Source: Talpa occidentalis (lineage: Eukaryota > Chordata > Mammalia > Eulipotyphla > Talpidae). Taken from it: a stretch of 64,000 nt of DNA. The notes under the pieces are model-generated. The model was not told where the DNA came from, made no database searches, and saw nothing but the letters and a program-made list of their open reading frames with translations. The stretch spans positions 140,336,676 through 140,400,675 of the forward strand of contig NW_023604295.1 in NCBI RefSeq assembly GCF_014898055.3, in the 5' to 3' direction. Both the position numbers and the translations under genes were made by a program. Shown in pieces: positions 60,256 to 64,000 of this stretch; the first letter of the stretch is position 1; each line of letters opens with the position of its first letter.

Positions 60256-60876
60256 TGGACAAATGGAATGAATCTCGGCGTCTTCGATAGATTTCACAGG
60301 TCTTTAATGCCGTAACAGGACTGGATACACAAGCAGACCAGCAGGCAGGGAGACAGGGAGGCAGAGAGACAGGGAGGCTGAGAGACAGGGTGATCTGTAG
60401 GCTGGGAGGAAGGGAGGCTGGGATACAGGGATACAGGGATACAGGGAGGCAGGGAGGCCAGGAGGCAGGGAGGCTGGGAGGCAGGGAGGTTGGGAGGTTG
60501 GGAGGCCGGGATACAGGGAGGCTGGGATACAGGGAGGCTGGGAGGCCAGGAGGCAGGGAGGCTGGGAGGCTGGGAGGCAGGGAGGTAGGCAGCAAGTCTC
60601 CCGGGCCCCTGAACTCAGTGCTCTCTGGTTTCTCCCCCTTTTCTCTTTCAATCTTTTTGGCCCACGTGTCTACATTATAGGTACATGCAGCCGTACTCTC
60701 TGGCTTCTTGGCCAGCGTGTCTGTAATCACCCCTGTGCTCGCTCTCCCAAGTGCCTTTTGCACTAACATGATAAAACAGGTAGGTTGTGAAACCTGGCAG
60801 AAAGCAAGGCACGGGTGGTGGCCATAGAGGCTCGTGGTGGAGAGCCCAAAAAGCCTGAGTAGCCCATGTTCCTCAC
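60256..60876 (-). mobile_element. Possible solo LTR on the minus strand, containing a minisatellite
   Basis: On the minus strand the block starts TGTGAGGAACATGGG and ends ATTTGTCCA (TG...CA). It holds a TATA-like CCTATAATG (complement of about 60672-60680) and an ATTAAA poly-A signal (complement of 60303-60308) about 365 nt later, with a 45-nt U5-like segment after it. This order fits an LTR with a repeat-expanded R/U3. No matching target duplication was found, so this is tentative. A 248-codon frame spans it but is composition-driven. Confidence 0.35.
60340..60592 (+). repeat. G-rich minisatellite, 8-bp unit GGGAGGCW with GGGATACA variants
   Basis: About 30 units of GGGAGGCA/GGGAGGCT mixed with GGGATACA. 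Repeated GGG runs at 5-bp spacing meet the usual G-quadruplex pattern on the plus strand. Because the unit length is 8, the array stays open in several frames and creates long proline/leucine/serine-rich pseudo-ORFs on the complement. Confidence 0.95.
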
Positions 60877-60944
60877 ACATTAGAGTAGAATTAAAGGGAT
60901 TCTCATAGGTGTTTGGGAGTATTCCCTCTTTTTTCTAATTTTAG
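60877..60944. other. Short spacer
   Basis: No feature recognised. Confidence 0.5.
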
Positions 60945-61545
60945 GAAGATTTTGCAAAAAAAAAAATGATATGCATTGCATTATATAAATTTCAGGTGTT
61001 CATCGCTGAAAATCAACACCCATGTATACATTGAGTTTACTGCTAGAAATCTGTCTATCATTCCATTCCTAATAAAAAACAAATTTAGAGCAAATGAGGA
61101 ATAGAAAGGAACTTTCTCAACCAGCTTATACGAAAGATCGAATATTTTCTGCCTAATTTCAGTAACGAAACAGAAATGTCTACTCTTACTGCTTCCATTT
61201 GCACTGTACTGGAGGCTCTAGACAATGCAATCAGGCAAGAAAGAAATAAGAAGCCATTATAAGAAATAACAATTATAAGAAATAACAAGCAATTATATTA
61301 GAAAGGGAAAAAACCTAAATTCACCCTTCAACACACCTTTGTTCCCCTTTCCACGATTTACTCACCCCTCCATTCATTCCAGTAATCAGCAATTGGTCTT
61401 ACAGGGGAAAACTTTGTTCTTGTTTGATTTAGTTCATCTATTTGTTTGTTCCTTCTATATGCCTCATATACATGAAATCATATGATGTTTGTGTTTTTCT
61501 GTCTGGCTTAAATATAATTCCCACTCTGGATAATTACCAGAAAAA
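60945..61545 (-). mobile_element. Antisense L1 3'UTR, interrupted
   Basis: Plus strand reads TGCATTATATAAATTTCAGG and TGTTCATCGCTG in 60960-61080. It resumes at 61320 with AATTCACCCTTCAACACACC, TTTACTCACCCCTCCATTC, GAAATCATATGATGTTTGTG and TTTTTCTGTCTGGCTTAAAT. Both parts are L1 3'UTR in reverse. Confidence 0.7.
61083..61315 (+). mobile_element. L1 ORF2 segment in the opposite orientation inside the antisense L1
   Basis: AGAAAGGAACTTTCTCAACC, TGTCTACTCTTACTGCTTCC, ACTGTACTGGAGGCTCTAG and ACAATGCAATCAGGCAAG follow L1 ORF2 in sense. Its flanks are L1 3'UTR in antisense. ATTATAAGAAATAACAA is duplicated near 61256-61290. Confidence 0.65.
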
Positions 61546-61609
61546 TAAAAACATATTAATTTGAAGATACATATGTAAACCTCATGTTTATAGCATCATG
61601 ACTTTTCTG

Positions 61610-61740
61610 ACAACCCCATGTTATGGTTACCATATAGGAACAGTAGGGACATATAGGTAACCCCATAATGGTTACCTATAGGAACATATAGGTAACCCCA
61701 TAATGGTTACCATATAGGAATCTTTTTACTCATATAGGAA
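61610..61740. repeat. 35-36 bp tandem repeat with self-complementary core
   Basis: Units at 61610-61640 (partial), 61650-61684, 61685-61720 and a remnant 61730-61740. The core GGTAACCCCATAATGGTTACC carries GGTAACC and its reverse complement GGTTACC, so each unit can fold, and neighbouring units can pair across CATATAGG spacers. Confidence 0.85.
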
Positions 61741-63632
61741 TCTCTGAGGTAGGGTCAAAACTCTCTATGATCACATCATGACAGTATGTTTTCTAAAGTA
61801 TATTTCAATTATGAGACCTAAAAATTATATATTTTAAGATTATAAAATGGTGGATTTGAATAAATTTAAAGGAACTTTTATTCAGCTCTTTATCAAAGTT
61901 ACTAATAAAATATTTATTACTCTATGAGATAAATCTCTAAATTTGATATATTGATTACCTCTTTTTGCTGAAACCATTTTTTTCCAACATTCAGGATACA
62001 AATATTTAGTTTTATTTATCTTAGCTTTGTAGTGTACCAATAAAAATTTTCTCTAGACATTATGATATTTCTTGAGTAGAGACAGAAAAGAAAGACAGAG
62101 ATATTTGTATACAGAATTCTATGTATGTTTGTGTCCATGAGTTCAATGATTTTACTTTTAAAAAAAGGTTTTCTTAACTCTTGTTATTAGAGAAGTATTT
62201 GCTCAGTTGAGCACACACATAAAAATAACAAACAATGCTGCCAATCAATATATATATATTGGTATCATTCATCTCAAAGATATGGGACAATAAAAGTGGT
62301 GATTATATCATTTTAAAGCATATATACATTTTTCTATTATGTAAATCATGATTCTATAATTTAAAAAGTTTTTTATTTGCAGAAATAATTTATGCATGCA
62401 TGCATTTATTTATGAAAGATAAATAAAATTTGCACAGTATTATTTTCTTCAAGTTTTTAAAGCATGCCTTCTTAAAATTTTTATTTTTTTCTTGTTTAGG
62501 AATCAAATTATTCTCTAAAATATACAACTTACCATGAAATCTTACTGAAAAATCTCAACTATTTGTTGATTGGGACAGCCATATCTCAAACTATACCAAA
62601 AAATATTGCTTAATTGCCATTTTCAAAAACTGGAGAGTGGATATCGATCGTGAACATTATATACATGAAGGTAATTGCTATGCTGAAATATAATGAAACC
62701 CTCATTATGCCCACAATCAGCTACCAAAAATAAAATCACTTGCAGGATGATGCAGGTGTTTGCTATGCATTATAGAAATAGAATTTGACAGACTTTTAAA
62801 ATAGTTTTTCATCTATAAAAAATAAGTCTTCTTTCTAGTTGTGACCACCAAACTGAGCAATATTATTTACGCAAGAATCTTTCTCTCTTATCCCTGAGAA
62901 ACCTTTTCTCACCCTTTCTCATCATTGGGGAGAAAGAGGGTGGTGAAACTCTTGTAGAACCATGGGTTCCACCAACTATTAAAGCAAAACCTACATTTAT
63001 AAACAAACTTCAGATTTAAGGAACCTGAGATCAAGTGTCTTCCAGTTCTGTGTGATGGGCTTAAGACTTCTTATACGTCTTGCTTCTCATAATTTTTAAA
63101 AGCTAAATTTTAAAACATGAAAATGGTGTCAGTGCTCCTTATACTTTACCTGTCAACTGTTAACATTTGGGAGCATTTTGCTTAACATTTCTAGGAAAAT
63201 AGCTTTGTCTTAAAAAAAAAAAAAAACTAATTGGGAGTATTAGACAATTATATTGCTTTAGTAATAGGAAATATTAATTTTCACCAAAATATTTACTTTC
63301 CTTAACAAATGCCCAAGTGTTACTTTCAAGTTGTCAGATTTCCAATATGTCATAATTGTTTTTTTACATTTAGGCCTAAATACTTAAATAAAAAAGTTGA
63401 CAAGGCACAGTTCAAAAGAAATTGGCATTTAAAAATAATACACAATGTTAAGAATTGCATTTTTGCTCTTGCAGCTTCTTCGCTGAACAATTTTTTTATG
63501 GCTCTTGAACTTGTGGACGATACTTTCATAGATCTTGCAGCCCCAGAACTGTCAAACATGTCATCCCAACCGAATGAAGAATGTCTTCAGTTAGTTGATA
63601 GAATACTGTGTGTTTACATTTTTTGATGCCAT
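61741..63632. other. Unassigned AT-rich spacer
   Basis: Simple sequence at 62251-62260 (TA) and 62393-62404 (ATGC). A 105-codon plus frame at 63309-63626 has no motif and a random look. Confidence 0.5.
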
Positions 63633-63646
63633 AAGAGTCTGCCTGA

Positions 63647-63918
63647 GGGGTCTCCCTAGTGGCACAAGAGGTTAAGAAGCAGCACCATGAAGCTCTCTGC
63701 AGCCACTGCAGCAAGAGTTCAATCCCCAGCCAGGGAGCTACCCATATGGCGCAGCAGACCTCTCCTGTCTAGCTCGCTGCTCCCCTCAGCAGTGTATTTC
63801 AATCAGTCTGCCTGTTCTGCTCCCCACTATGTCTCTGGTGAATCCTCTCACCCCCCCACATCTCTGGCCTGGACCTCAGCTCTTGTTGCATAAATAAATA
63901 ATTCTTTAAAAAAAAAAA
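63647..63918 (+). mobile_element. tRNA-derived SINE, type A
   Basis: Head GGGGTCTCCCTAGTGGCACA, tail GCATAAATAAATAATTCTTT plus A13. Perfect target duplication AAGAGTCTGCCTGA (63633-63646; 63919-63932). Confidence 0.95.
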
Positions 63919-63932
63919 AAGAGTCTGCCTGA

Positions 63933-64000
63933 AAATGAACAACTGCACTGTAGGTAATTCATTCGTGAATACCTTTTTCTTATTTCAGTGAATCAATGAC
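63933..64000. other. Right-edge spacer
   Basis: Nothing recognised. Confidence 0.5.

Noticed and set aside
60134..60880. 248-codon minus-strand ORF rich in proline, leucine and serine
   Set aside because: Most of it is the 8-bp minisatellite, which stays open in more than one frame on both strands; composition artefact and no domain.
61610..61740. CRISPR-like repeat array
   Set aside because: Units are contiguous with no unique spacers, and the host context is mammalian; ordinary tandem repeat.

Overview
This window reads as intergenic DNA from a placental mammal. It is AT-rich, CpG-poor outside a few young repeats, and has no prokaryotic-style gene packing. I found no protein-coding gene, rRNA, tRNA or CRISPR array. 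Every open reading frame is short, and most are shadows of repeats or low-complexity DNA. The mammalian assignment rests on recognisable old MIR, L2, MER5-type hAT, L1M and ERVL-type sequence. The species cannot be read off. The abundant young SINE is not one I recognise, and it does not look like Alu, B1/B2, CAN, PRE-1, Bov-tA/CHR, camelid, equid, armadillo or colugo SINEs as I know them.

The dominant feature is that one tRNA-derived SINE, about 260 bp long and present in 25 copies (14 plus, 11 minus). Sense copies begin GGGCCTCCCTGGTGGCGCA (A-box region), have a GGTTCGATCCC-type B box and end in ATAAATAAATCTT plus an A tail. The copies fall into three forms. Type A is older and more diverged, with a GCATAAATAAATCTT tail. 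Type B is younger and CpG-rich, with a GTACCCAGTGC motif near the 3' end. A short form, seen in two copies, stops soon after the tRNA-like head and goes straight into an A tail. Most copies have 11-18 bp target-site duplications.

Layout. 1-11 kb: a SINE at the left edge, then mostly unassigned AT-rich DNA with MIR/L2/MER5 traces, a Ty3/gypsy-like reverse transcriptase relic (minus, about 6.99-7.29 kb) and an old sense L1 (9.33-10.65 kb). 11.3-15.3 kb: a SINE cluster with nesting. 20.7-23 kb: a long antisense L1M fragment interrupted by three SINEs. 24-33.4 kb: SINEs, a degenerate tandem array at 27.7 kb, and an L2 tract (about 31.8-33.36 kb) carrying two SINEs. 33.6-35.0 kb: a 97-bp direct duplication about 1 kb apart, followed by a compact cluster of four CCAAT boxes, a TATA box and three internal repeats, resembling a promoter or LTR. 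40.6-42.4 kb: a decayed antisense ERVL-type pol. 50-54 kb: sense L1 3' pieces. 58-61.7 kb: a tail-less L1 insertion with a perfect 16-bp duplication, a G-rich 8-bp minisatellite inside a possible solo LTR, an L1 mosaic with one internal piece in the opposite orientation, and a 35-bp tandem array of self-complementary units.

These elements do not form a pathway or operon; the window is a record of retrotransposition. I did not find a new biological system. The items most worth checking are the CCAAT/TATA block beside the 1-kb-spaced duplication, the gypsy RT relic, the short SINE form and the palindromic tandem arrays.
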